NCBI GenBank assembly: GCA_017860295.1
Contig: JAFNAS010000024.1
Span: forward strand, 1 to 35,994
DNA from: Bacteroidota bacterium
GTDB taxonomy: Bacteria > Bacteroidota > Bacteroidia > Bacteroidales > Paludibacteraceae
Length of the DNA stretch: 35,994 nucleotides
Direction: 5' to 3'
Position numbers and translations under genes: made by a program. How positions within the stretch are numbered: the stretch's first letter is position 1; each line of letters opens with the position of its first letter. The notes under the pieces are model-generated. The model ran no database searches. It was not told the DNA's origin and saw only the letters and a list, made by a program, of their open reading frames with translations. Of the stretch, positions 18,894 to 26,808 are shown piece by piece.

Positions 18894-19673
18894 TTATTCG
18901 AAGTAACCTTTCATAATACCACGAGGTGAGTTGCGTACGAAAAGTAAAATTTCATCACGTTCCTTTGTGGCCGGCATTTCTGCTTCTATGTGTTCGATGG
19001 CAACACTGGTATTCATGTGTGATAAATAAATGTAGCGGTAGATCTCCTGTATGTCTCTTATTTGCTCATTTGCAAAGCCTCTGCGGCGAAGTCCCACCGA
19101 ATTGATGCCACAGTAGGAAATAGGCTCGCGAGCGGCTTTTACATAAGGAGGAATGTCTTTATTGACCTTGCTTCCGCCCATAATCATTACGTGAGGACCA
19201 ACGTGAGTAAACTGGTGAATCATGGTGCCACCTCCGATCACGGCCCAGTCGCCAACAACCACTTCGCCTGCTAGCTGTGTAACATTCGACATAATCACAT
19301 TATTTCCCACAGTACAATCGTGAGCTACATGGCAATAGGCCATTATCAGGCAGTTATCACCAATCGTTGTGCTTCCTTTTGACGCGGTTCCTCTATTAAC
19401 GGTTACACATTCGCGCAATGTGGTATTATCACCGATAATGGCTAAGGTGTCTTCTCCCTTGAATTTCAGATCTTGAGGAATGGCACTGATTACTGCACCC
19501 GGAAAAATTTTGCAGTTTTTCCCAATGCGAGCCCCTTCCATAATGGTTACATTCGAACCGATATGCGTTCCTTCTCCGATGACAACGTTTTTGTCAATGG
19601 TGACAAATGGTTCTATTACTACATTGGAAGCAATTTTGGCCTCCGGATGTATGTATGCTAACGGTTGCTTCAT
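18894..19673 (-). CDS. lpxA: UDP-N-acetylglucosamine O-acyltransferase
   Basis: The 259-residue enzyme transfers a 3-hydroxyacyl group from ACP to UDP-GlcNAc, the first step of lipid A synthesis in the cytoplasm. The N-terminal two thirds is a left-handed beta-helix of hexapeptide repeats (for example VIGEGTHIGSNVTI). The catalytic His is His118 in HVAHDCTVGN, matching His125 of E. coli LpxA. The C-terminal helical domain contains SYCGINSVGLRRRGF. It is the last gene of the lpxD-lpxC/fabZ-lpxA operon, separated from lpxC/fabZ by 121 bp. Confidence 0.97.
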   Translation of the reverse strand: MKQPLAYIHPEAKIASNVVIEPFVTIDKNVVIGEGTHIGSNVTIMEGARIGKNCKIFPGAVISAIPQDLKFKGEDTLAIIGDNTTLRECVTVNRGTASKGSTTIGDNCLIMAYCHVAHDCTVGNNVIMSNVTQLAGEVVVGDWAVIGGGTMIHQFTHVGPHVMIMGGSKVNKDIPPYVKAAREPISYCGINSVGLRRRGFANEQIRDIQEIYRYIYLSHMNTSVAIEHIEAEMPATKERDEILLFVRNSPRGIMKGYFE

Positions 19674-19713
19674 ACGTAAAATTGATTAGTTAATAGTAGT
19701 ATGTAACTAGCGG

Positions 19714-19748
19714 GTAAATCATTCAGTACCAGAGTGAGGATGATTTAC
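19714..19748 (-). promoter_or_regulatory. Hairpin between lpxC/fabZ and lpxA
   Basis: Arms 19714-19724 (GTAAATCATTC) and 19738-19748 (GGATGATTTAC) pair over 11 bp with one mismatch or wobble and a 13-nt loop. The 121-bp gap contrasts with 13 bp between lpxD and lpxC/fabZ. There is no T-run, so it is more likely an mRNA stability or processing element, or an operator, than a terminator. Confidence 0.45.
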
Positions 19749-19794
19749 GTGCTTGTTTCATAATAGAATCGTTTTATACTTTTAATTTAGTTTC

Positions 19795-21174
19795 TTATCT
19801 GTTTTTGGCTATCTGAGCCATAAATTCAGCTTCGGCTACAATTTTATCTCCGACAAAGGCATACCCTTTCATAGTGGCACAGCCTCTTCGGATTGGGCTG
19901 ATCAGTTCTAACCGGAAGATAACGGTATCGCCAGGTACCACTTTATGCCGAAACTTGACATTATCTATTTTCATGAAATAAGTCGAGTACAGTTCCGGAT
20001 TCTCCACCTGATGCAATATCAGCAAACCTCCGGTTTGCGCCATCGCTTCAACCAACAATACTCCCGGCATAACCGGTTCGTTGGGAAAATGACCCATAAA
20101 GAAGGTTTCGTTACTGGTTACATTTTTTAAGCCAATCACCACCGAATGCGTAATATCGATTACCTTATCGACCATTAAGAAAGGCCACCGATGTGGTAAC
20201 ATCTTCTTTATCTGATTGATGTTTAGCACGGGTTCTTTATTCGGATCGTATACCGGAATTGAAACTTCCTGGCGTTTAATATCTTTTCGGATGACTTTTG
20301 CTAATGCGGTGTTGGTCTTATGTCCCGGACGGGTTGCAATAACTTTCCCTTTTATCGGTTTTCCGATTAAGGCAAGATCCCCCATCACATCCAGAAGTTT
20401 ATGCCGGGCAGGTTCATTTTCAAACTGAAGCGGGGTGAGATAGCCCAGTTCATCGACTTTTTTGTGCGGATGGTTAAGCAAATCAGCAATACGGTCGAGC
20501 TCGGCTTGACGTATGGGTTCGTCGTAAATAACTAAAGCATTTTCGAGATCACCGCCTTTAATGAGATTCATTTTCAGAAGTTGCTCCAGTTCGCGGACAA
20601 AAACGAATGTGCGACATGCTGCGATGTCTGTGGCAAAATCTTCCAACTGATTCAGTACGGCATATTGGTTGCTTAAAATGGACGATTTGAAACCAATCAT
20701 GGTTTGAATACTGAAATGGTCGTCGGGTAATATTACAATTGACGAGTTCGTTGCCGGGTCGTTGTACTCGATTTTCTTTTTTACAATAAAAAAGTCTTTA
20801 TCGGCATCCTGTTCCACAAAGCCAACCGATTGAATCATGTCGACAAAGGGTTTGGCACTCCCGTCCAAAATAGGAAACTCAGGAGCATTAACTTCCATGA
20901 GGCAGTTATCGATCTCAAAGGAGAATAAAGCTGCCATCGCATGTTCTATCGTACTTACATGAGCATCTCCGTTTGCCAAAACAGTTCCTCGGGTGGTTTG
21001 TGTTACATATTCTGCCAGTGCGGGAATCGTAGGTTGTCCTTCTAAGTCAATTCGTTTTATGATGCATCCATGATTTTCGGGTGCTGGGAAAAATGTGAGC
21101 TGAATGTCAACTCCTGTGTGAAGCCCTTTCCCCTGTAAGGTAAAGGATCCGTTAAGGGTTCTTTGTTTCGGCAT
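19795..21174 (-). CDS. lpxC/fabZ: Bifunctional LpxC deacetylase / FabZ dehydratase fusion
   Basis: The 459-residue protein joins two enzymes. Residues 1 to about 300 are LpxC, the zinc-dependent deacetylase and first committed step of lipid A synthesis: Glu77-His78 (EHAMAAL), His258 and Asp262 (HKLLD) and His285 are the zinc and catalytic residues. Residues about 315-459 are FabZ, the (3R)-hydroxyacyl-ACP dehydratase of fatty acid synthesis, with His328 (LPHRWPFLMVD) and Glu376 (MPGVLLVEAMAQ). Both sites look intact. LpxC and FabZ compete for the same hydroxyacyl-ACP flux, so fusion fixes their ratio. The fusion is a known Bacteroidota trait. Confidence 0.97.
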   Translation of the reverse strand: MPKQRTLNGSFTLQGKGLHTGVDIQLTFFPAPENHGCIIKRIDLEGQPTIPALAEYVTQTTRGTVLANGDAHVSTIEHAMAALFSFEIDNCLMEVNAPEFPILDGSAKPFVDMIQSVGFVEQDADKDFFIVKKKIEYNDPATNSSIVILPDDHFSIQTMIGFKSSILSNQYAVLNQLEDFATDIAACRTFVFVRELEQLLKMNLIKGGDLENALVIYDEPIRQAELDRIADLLNHPHKKVDELGYLTPLQFENEPARHKLLDVMGDLALIGKPIKGKVIATRPGHKTNTALAKVIRKDIKRQEVSIPVYDPNKEPVLNINQIKKMLPHRWPFLMVDKVIDITHSVVIGLKNVTSNETFFMGHFPNEPVMPGVLLVEAMAQTGGLLILHQVENPELYSTYFMKIDNVKFRHKVVPGDTVIFRLELISPIRRGCATMKGYAFVGDKIVAEAEFMAQIAKNR

Positions 21175-21187
21175 TTCGGTTTGTTAG

Positions 21188-22234
21188 TTAGTCTGCTTTT
21201 ATTTGGTTGCGTAGCTGGTCTATCTCTTTTTGTAAAGCATCAATGGTTCGTGCTAATTCTGGTAATTTTCTGAAATAGACGTACGCTTTATTATATTGCA
21301 TCATGGGTATTGCCGGAGCTCCCATGAGAACAGAATTCTCTTTAATATTGGCAATCACACCCGCTTGTGCTGTGAGCTTGACTCCATTCTCGATGTGTAA
21401 ATGGCCTGCAATGCCCACCTGACCTCCAAACATACAATTTTCTCCGATTTTTGCAGAACCGGCAATGCCTGTCTGAGCTGCAATTACGGTATTGGACCCG
21501 ACTTCTACATTGTGAGCGATTTGTATTAAATTGTCGAGTTTTACTCCTTTATGAATAACGGTAGAGCCCATGGTTGCCCGGTCAATGGTAGTATTTGCAC
21601 CTATTTCGACATCATCTTCCAATACAACATTCCCGATTTGAGGAATCTTATTGTAGCTCCCGTCTTCTGTCGGAGCAAAGCCGAATCCATCGGCTCCGAT
21701 AACCGCCCCGGAATGGATCACACACCGGTTGCCAATGCTACAATCGGCATAAACTTTTGCACCGGCATAGATAGTAACGTTATTTCCTATAGTTACATTG
21801 TCTCCAATGAAACTTTGCGGATATATTTTTACGTTTTCACCCATTTTCACATTGTCTCCTATGTAACTAAACGCCCCAATGTAAGGTGAAGATCCGATTT
21901 CTGCCGTTGCCGATACATAAGATAACGGTTCAATGCCAGTTTTATTTTTCTTGAAACTATCGACTAATTGAAGCAGTGATGCTAACGATTGGTACGCATT
22001 ATTCACTTTGATGAGAGTCGCCGATATCGGTTGTTCCGGGATAAAATCCTTATTTACAAGGATAATTGCGGCTTTGCAATCGTAAGCAAAATGACTGTAT
22101 TTAGGATTGGATAAAAAAGTAAGTGTGTCGGGAATACTTTCGTCTATTTTTGAAAGATTGCTGACTTTAACTTCGGGATTGCCAACAACGTCTCCGTTTA
22201 AAAAATCAGCAATTTGTTGCGCAGAAAATTCCAT
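21188..22234 (-). CDS. lpxD: UDP-3-O-acylglucosamine N-acyltransferase
   Basis: The 348-residue enzyme adds the second 3-hydroxyacyl chain in lipid A synthesis. It has the small N-terminal uridine-binding domain (about 1-100), then a hexapeptide-repeat beta-helix (about 105-310), and a C-terminal helix with heptad-like pattern ([20 protein letters not shown]). The catalytic histidine is His241 in QIAHNVEVG, matching His239 of E. coli, and ADGFGFAP near 181 is conserved. It is the first gene of the lpx operon, 13 bp before lpxC/fabZ. Confidence 0.97.
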   Translation of the reverse strand: MEFSAQQIADFLNGDVVGNPEVKVSNLSKIDESIPDTLTFLSNPKYSHFAYDCKAAIILVNKDFIPEQPISATLIKVNNAYQSLASLLQLVDSFKKNKTGIEPLSYVSATAEIGSSPYIGAFSYIGDNVKMGENVKIYPQSFIGDNVTIGNNVTIYAGAKVYADCSIGNRCVIHSGAVIGADGFGFAPTEDGSYNKIPQIGNVVLEDDVEIGANTTIDRATMGSTVIHKGVKLDNLIQIAHNVEVGSNTVIAAQTGIAGSAKIGENCMFGGQVGIAGHLHIENGVKLTAQAGVIANIKENSVLMGAPAIPMMQYNKAYVYFRKLPELARTIDALQKEIDQLRNQIKAD

Positions 22235-22457
22235 TCGTCATGAGTTTTTGTTGTGTATGAAATTAGTTCGGTTAGAACTTCTTTCTTTTTTAAACTACAG
22301 TATATCTTAAATAAGATGCCATTGCTCAATGATTCGTTGCATAGTCATTCGAAATTATTCTTTTTATTGTTTTCGCAGCCATAAATCGTTTTATTTCAGT
22401 GCAAAACGACAACAATTCGATGGATCAAAGAGTAATTCTAGGTTAAAATAAAGCGTG

Positions 22458-22465
22458 CAAAGATA
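22458..22465 (-). promoter_or_regulatory. Candidate -7 box for the lpx operon
   Basis: On the minus strand the sequence reads TATCTTTG, a match to TAnnTTTG. The expected -33 TTTG is only weakly represented (TTCG-type). The leader to lpxD would be about 215 nt, longer than usual, so a nearer unrecognised start is possible. Confidence 0.4.
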
Positions 22466-22717
22466 TAAACATTAATCGAAACGAACTATCTTTTTTTTAT
22501 GAATGTATGAATAATATGTTGAAAATTAGTTGCATATAGCAATCATATCAGGATGAAGACACGATTATTCATTCAACTGTAAATGGAAATAAAACAGGAC
22601 ATTGGATCTGTTGTGGAATAAAATTCTGATTGTATTCATATTGTGTTCTTGGTGAAATAAATAGAAATGGGCGGTAAGAAAAGGCCGTGGGGGTAGAGTT
22701 CTTAACAGAAAAATAGC

Positions 22718-22725
22718 TACTTTTG
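22718..22725 (+). promoter_or_regulatory. Candidate -7 box for the PASTA-rluD-HD-ydfG-rsh operon
   Basis: TACTTTTG matches TAnnTTTG and lies 29 nt before the ATG at 22755, a good distance for a short leader. No clear TTTG is found at -33. Confidence 0.5.
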
Positions 22726-22754
22726 CAGGATAAAATACATACTTTCCTAACATT

Positions 22755-23663
22755 ATGGATAAGAAGCACTTTTCTCAGTTTCTCGATTTTTTAAAAGAGA
22801 GTTTGATTCTGAAAAATATATTGTATGCCGCCGCAATCGTAGTCGTATTGTTATTGTTTGTTCTCTTTATGCTGCAATTTTATACTCACCATGGAGAGTC
22901 GGAAACGGTGCCCAATTTATGTGGACTTCAGATCGGAGATGCACAAAAAATGTTGGATAGCAGGGGAATGCAGTATCAGGTGATTGATTCTGTGTATAAG
23001 CCCGATAAGGCACCCGGTATGGTGATGGAGCAATCTCCCGCAGCCGGTTCTAAAATAAAATCGTATCGAAGTGTTTATATAACCATTAATGCTACAATGC
23101 CTCCCGGAATTGCCCTGCCGGATGTTCGGGATCTCTCTTTACGTCATGCGCAGTCGCTGTTGGAAAGTATGGGGATCAAAGTGATTGGAATCGAATATGT
23201 GCCGTCGGAATTCAGCGATTTGGTAAGGGATATCAAATTCAATGGACAGACATTGGCTCCGGGACAAAAAATACCGGCCGGCAGCGGTATCGTACTTGTG
23301 GTAGGTCGCACGTCTACCGACGAAGATGGAAGCCAATTGATGCCAGATGTTCAATCGCTTACGTTGGATCAGGCTACAAGATTGATTAATAGTCACATGC
23401 TTACGATAGGAGCTACCAATTTTGACGTAGAACCGGCTAGTGAACAAGAAAAAGCCAACTATGTCGTTTATAAACAGATACCTGCAGCTAACGATTCGGT
23501 TCCTGCCGGAAAAGCAATTACTCTTTGGCTGACAAAAGATAAGAGCAAAGTAGTCGCTAACGACGAAGTATCTACTCCTGCTTCTACCAAGAGCGCTCCT
23601 GCTGTAGCTCCGAAAAAAGAAGAAAAAAAGAAAAAGAAAGAAGATATTGAGAAATTCTTCTGA
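22755..23663 (+). CDS. Membrane-anchored triple-PASTA domain protein
   Basis: The 302-residue protein has a short cytoplasmic N-terminus, one transmembrane helix at about 21-43, then three PASTA domains (about 49-114, 118-186 and 194-262) and a Lys/Glu-rich tail. PASTA domains bind muropeptides or unlinked peptidoglycan in Ser/Thr kinases and PBPs of Gram-positive bacteria; here there is no kinase or transpeptidase domain, so it is probably a periplasmic cell-wall-associated protein. In Bacteroides relatives this gene is usually next to rluD, as here. It starts a five-gene same-strand run. Exact function is unknown. Confidence 0.85.
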   Translation: MDKKHFSQFLDFLKESLILKNILYAAAIVVVLLLFVLFMLQFYTHHGESETVPNLCGLQIGDAQKMLDSRGMQYQVIDSVYKPDKAPGMVMEQSPAAGSKIKSYRSVYITINATMPPGIALPDVRDLSLRHAQSLLESMGIKVIGIEYVPSEFSDLVRDIKFNGQTLAPGQKIPAGSGIVLVVGRTSTDEDGSQLMPDVQSLTLDQATRLINSHMLTIGATNFDVEPASEQEKANYVVYKQIPAANDSVPAGKAITLWLTKDKSKVVANDEVSTPASTKSAPAVAPKKEEKKKKKEDIEKFF

Positions 23664-23688
23664 TAAAAATAGATCGACATCCCATGTT

Positions 23689-24756
23689 ATGATCGATGAT
23701 TTTGACACTGATCAAGGCGAGTTGGATGAACTGGAGGAGGCTCCGGATCAAGAGCTTTTTGAGCATTTCCGTTTTGTAGCCGACAAAGGCCAAACCTTGT
23801 TGCGCATAGATAAGTTCTTGGTCGACAGAATTCAAAATGCATCGCGTAATCGCATTCAGGAGGCTGCCGCCGCCGGAGCTATTTTAGTAAACGGAGCTGC
23901 GGTCAAGGCAAATTATCGCGTCAAACCGAACGATGTGGTTGCCATCATGATGACCTATCCGCCTCACGAGACGGAGATCCTTCCCGAAAACATTCCTTTA
24001 AACATTGTTTACGAAGATAATGCTTTGCTGGTTGTCAACAAACCGGCCGGATTGGTCGTTCATCCCGGACATGGTAATTTTACCGGAACGTTGGTTAATG
24101 CGTTAGCCTATTATCTGAAAAACGATCCTAATTTCAATCCGAATGACCCCCGGTTGGGTCTGGTGCATCGTATCGATAAAGATACTACCGGTCTTTTGGT
24201 AATTGCCAAAACAGAGGAGGCTAAAACGTTACTTGGCAATCAATTCTTTCATAAAACAACCAAACGTCTTTATTGGGCACTTGTGTGGGGAACTGTAGAA
24301 CAGGACGAGGGAACGATCGTAGGGCACGTCGGCCGGAGTTTGAAAGACAGGCAGAAAATGGCTGTTTTCCCGGATGGTGACTATGGTAAACACGCGGTGA
24401 CGCATTACCGGGTGCTGGAACGGTTGGGCTATGTAACACTGGTTGAATGCCGGTTGGAAACAGGACGAACACACCAGATACGTGCTCATATGAAGTATAT
24501 AGGACATCCGCTTTTTAATGACGAACGCTATGGCGGGCATGAAATTCTAAAAGGAACTCAATTTGCCAAATATAAGCAGTTTGTAAAGAATTGTTTCGAT
24601 GTATGTTCCCGTCAGGCGCTTCACGCCAAAACCTTGGGATTTGTTCATCCTGTTACGAAAGAAGATCTCTATTTCGATAGCGAAATCCCGGCGGATATGC
24701 AGCAGCTTCTGGAGCGATGGAGGGCATATATTGCCGGTCGGGGGACTGACAATTAG
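23689..24756 (+). CDS. RluD-type pseudouridine synthase
   Basis: The 355-residue enzyme converts uridine to pseudouridine in 23S rRNA. It has an acidic N-terminal extension, an S4 RNA-binding domain at about 37-95 and the RluA-family catalytic domain with Asp163 in HRIDKDTTG, plus TGRTHQIRAHMKYIGHPLFND. The frame is open to a TTG at 23647 overlapping the PASTA gene; the ATG at 23689 is chosen because it begins an ordinary N-terminus. RluD acts on helix 69; RluC or another paralogue specificity cannot be excluded. Confidence 0.9.
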   Translation: MIDDFDTDQGELDELEEAPDQELFEHFRFVADKGQTLLRIDKFLVDRIQNASRNRIQEAAAAGAILVNGAAVKANYRVKPNDVVAIMMTYPPHETEILPENIPLNIVYEDNALLVVNKPAGLVVHPGHGNFTGTLVNALAYYLKNDPNFNPNDPRLGLVHRIDKDTTGLLVIAKTEEAKTLLGNQFFHKTTKRLYWALVWGTVEQDEGTIVGHVGRSLKDRQKMAVFPDGDYGKHAVTHYRVLERLGYVTLVECRLETGRTHQIRAHMKYIGHPLFNDERYGGHEILKGTQFAKYKQFVKNCFDVCSRQALHAKTLGFVHPVTKEDLYFDSEIPADMQQLLERWRAYIAGRGTDN

Positions 24757-24797
24757 TTGAATGTAAGTGGCAATGGGAGACTTATTTAGTTACCGTT

Positions 24798-26024
24798 ATG
24801 AGAAACAAACGCAAAATAATTAATGATCCGGTATTCGGATTTATCAATATTCCTACCGAATTTTTGTATGATCTGATTCAGCATCCTTATTTGCAGCGTC
24901 TTACCCGGATCAAGCAGTTGGGTATGTCCTCTTTTGTTTATCCCGGTACGCAACATACCCGTTTTCAGCATTCTTTGGGCGCCATGTATTTGATGAGCGA
25001 GGCAATTGCCCAGTTGCGCATGCTTGGATATGAAATCAGTAAAGACGATTGTGAAGGAGCTCTGGCCGCCATTTTGTTGCATGATATTGGTCATGCTCCC
25101 TTTTCTCATGTGCTCGAACATAGCTTGGTGTCGAATATTTCGCACGAGGAGATCTCTTTGTTGATGATGCAGCAAATCAACAAAGAAGAGAAGGGAAAAC
25201 TGGATAACGCCCTCAAAATCTTTCACGGAACCCATCCGCATGCCTTTTTGCACCAATTAGTTTCCGGACAGCTGGATGTTGACAGGTTAGATTATCTCCG
25301 GCGCGACAGTTTTTATTCCGGCGTGACAGAAGGAAATATAGGCTCCGACCGGATCATTAAAATGATGGATCTTTACAAAGGGCGGTTGGTTGTACAGGAA
25401 AAAGGAATCTATTCTATCGAAAAATTTCTGATGGCCAGACGGCTGATGTATTGGCAGGTATATTTGCATAAAACATCTATTGCTGCTGAAAAATTGATGA
25501 TTCATGCTTTGACACGGGCAAAGGAACTGGCTCTGGAAGGTCAAGAACTGTTTGCGTCTCCTTCGCTGCACTTCTTTTTGTACAATTCTATTTCGAAAAA
25601 AGATTTTATAGAATGGATCGAAGTGCTGCAACAGTATGCTTTGTTGGACGATAGCGATATTTTATCGGCGATGAAGGTGTGGATGACTCATTCGGATATC
25701 GTATTGTCGACTCTGAGTAGCGGATTTATCAACCGGCGATTGTTTAAGGTGAAGGTTTTGCCGCAACCGCTATCGAGGGAAGAGTGTCAGGAATTGAATG
25801 CTCAGTATCAGAAACATTTTGGAATTTCAGAACACGATGCCAATTATTTCTGGGCATTGGAAGAGGTCACTAATGAAACTTATAATCCGGCAGAGGCTGG
25901 AATTTTGATAAAATTTAACAATGGGGATGTGAAGGATATTACTGACGCATCCGATATGTTTAACCTACAGGTGCTGAGTAAAGAGGTGAAGAAATATTAT
26001 CTCTGCTATTGGCCTGTTTATTAA
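24798..26024 (+). CDS. HD-domain metal-dependent phosphohydrolase
   Basis: The 408-residue protein has an N-terminal HD domain. Metal ligands are His58 (TRFQHSLG), His95-Asp96 (LLHDIGHAPFSH) and an Asp in VDRLDYLRRD near 162, the pattern of the SAMHD1/dGTPase-like family. Substrate is not evident; some relatives hydrolyse dNTPs. In Bacteroides an HD protein of this kind is often found next to lpxD; here it is in the opposite-strand operon instead. Its stop overlaps or abuts the next gene. Confidence 0.88.
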   Translation: MRNKRKIINDPVFGFINIPTEFLYDLIQHPYLQRLTRIKQLGMSSFVYPGTQHTRFQHSLGAMYLMSEAIAQLRMLGYEISKDDCEGALAAILLHDIGHAPFSHVLEHSLVSNISHEEISLLMMQQINKEEKGKLDNALKIFHGTHPHAFLHQLVSGQLDVDRLDYLRRDSFYSGVTEGNIGSDRIIKMMDLYKGRLVVQEKGIYSIEKFLMARRLMYWQVYLHKTSIAAEKLMIHALTRAKELALEGQELFASPSLHFFLYNSISKKDFIEWIEVLQQYALLDDSDILSAMKVWMTHSDIVLSTLSSGFINRRLFKVKVLPQPLSREECQELNAQYQKHFGISEHDANYFWALEEVTNETYNPAEAGILIKFNNGDVKDITDASDMFNLQVLSKEVKKYYLCYWPVY

Positions 26025-26035
26025 TGAGTAACAAT

Positions 26036-26794
26036 ATGAACACATTCGTTACCGGTGCTACCGCCGGATTTGGGAAGGCTATAGCCCTTCGAATGGCAAA
26101 ATTAGGATATAATCTTATTATTACCGGCCGCCGTAAAGAGCGATTGGATAGTTTGTCAGAAACGCTAAAAAATGAATTTTCGGTCAGGGTATTGCCTTTG
26201 TGTTTTGATATACGCGATCGTGAGGCTTGTCGTTTGGCTGTCGAAAATTTGCCTGCCGAATGGCAAAAAATTGATGTGCTCGTGAATAATGCAGGATTAG
26301 CTTCCGGTTCGGCACCGTTTAACGAATTCGATATAGACGACTGGGAAAAAATGATCGATACCAATGTGAAAGGGTTGCTCTACATCAGCCGGTACATTAC
26401 CCCTTTGATGGTGGCAGCCAACTCGGGACACATCATCAATCTGTCGTCGATAGCCGGGCGTGAAGTCTATCCTTCCGGTAACGTCTATTGTGCCACCAAG
26501 CATGCGGTGAATGCTATTTCGCAGGGAATGCGCATTGACATGCTGAAGCACAACATCAAGGTGAGTTCCATCTCTCCGGGTGCGGCAGAAACCGAATTTT
26601 CGTTGGTTCGCTTTCACGGCGATCAGGCAAAAGCCAACGCCGTCTATCAGGGGTTAACCCCGTTAAATGCTGACGATATAGCCGATGCGGTGGAGTATAT
26701 TGTTACCCGCCCGGCTCATGTGAATATAAACGACATTTTTATTACTCCGACCCGTCAGGCAAATACCTATGTGTATAACAGAACGGAGGATTAA
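26036..26794 (+). CDS. Short-chain dehydrogenase, YdfG-like
   Basis: The 252-residue protein is a classical SDR. The nucleotide site is VTGATAGFGKAI at residues 5-16, with NNAG near 84 and the catalytic Ser, Tyr and Lys in NLSSIAG and VYCATKHA. It closely follows E. coli YdfG (VTGATAGFG, PAEW, DVLVNNAGLA, DDWEKMIDTNVKGL, HVNIN), an NADP-dependent 3-hydroxy acid dehydrogenase, so a similar activity is likely. An ATG at 26024 overlapping the preceding stop (TAATG) could add four residues; the 26036 start matches YdfG. Confidence 0.88.
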   Translation: MNTFVTGATAGFGKAIALRMAKLGYNLIITGRRKERLDSLSETLKNEFSVRVLPLCFDIRDREACRLAVENLPAEWQKIDVLVNNAGLASGSAPFNEFDIDDWEKMIDTNVKGLLYISRYITPLMVAANSGHIINLSSIAGREVYPSGNVYCATKHAVNAISQGMRIDMLKHNIKVSSISPGAAETEFSLVRFHGDQAKANAVYQGLTPLNADDIADAVEYIVTRPAHVNINDIFITPTRQANTYVYNRTED

Positions 26795-26808
26795 CACGTG
26801 AATTTGTT

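Larger units (their letters stand above)
22235..22754. other. Divergent intergenic region between lpxD and the PASTA gene
   Basis: These 520 bp are AT-rich and show no convincing gene; small frames on the minus strand (22565-22769) have no family similarity. The region holds one promoter-like element for each direction and otherwise nothing I can identify. Confidence 0.6.

Noticed and set aside
22565-22769. Short minus-strand frames in the lpxD-PASTA gap
   Set aside because: They overlap the likely promoter and start of the PASTA gene and show no domain or ribosome-binding context.
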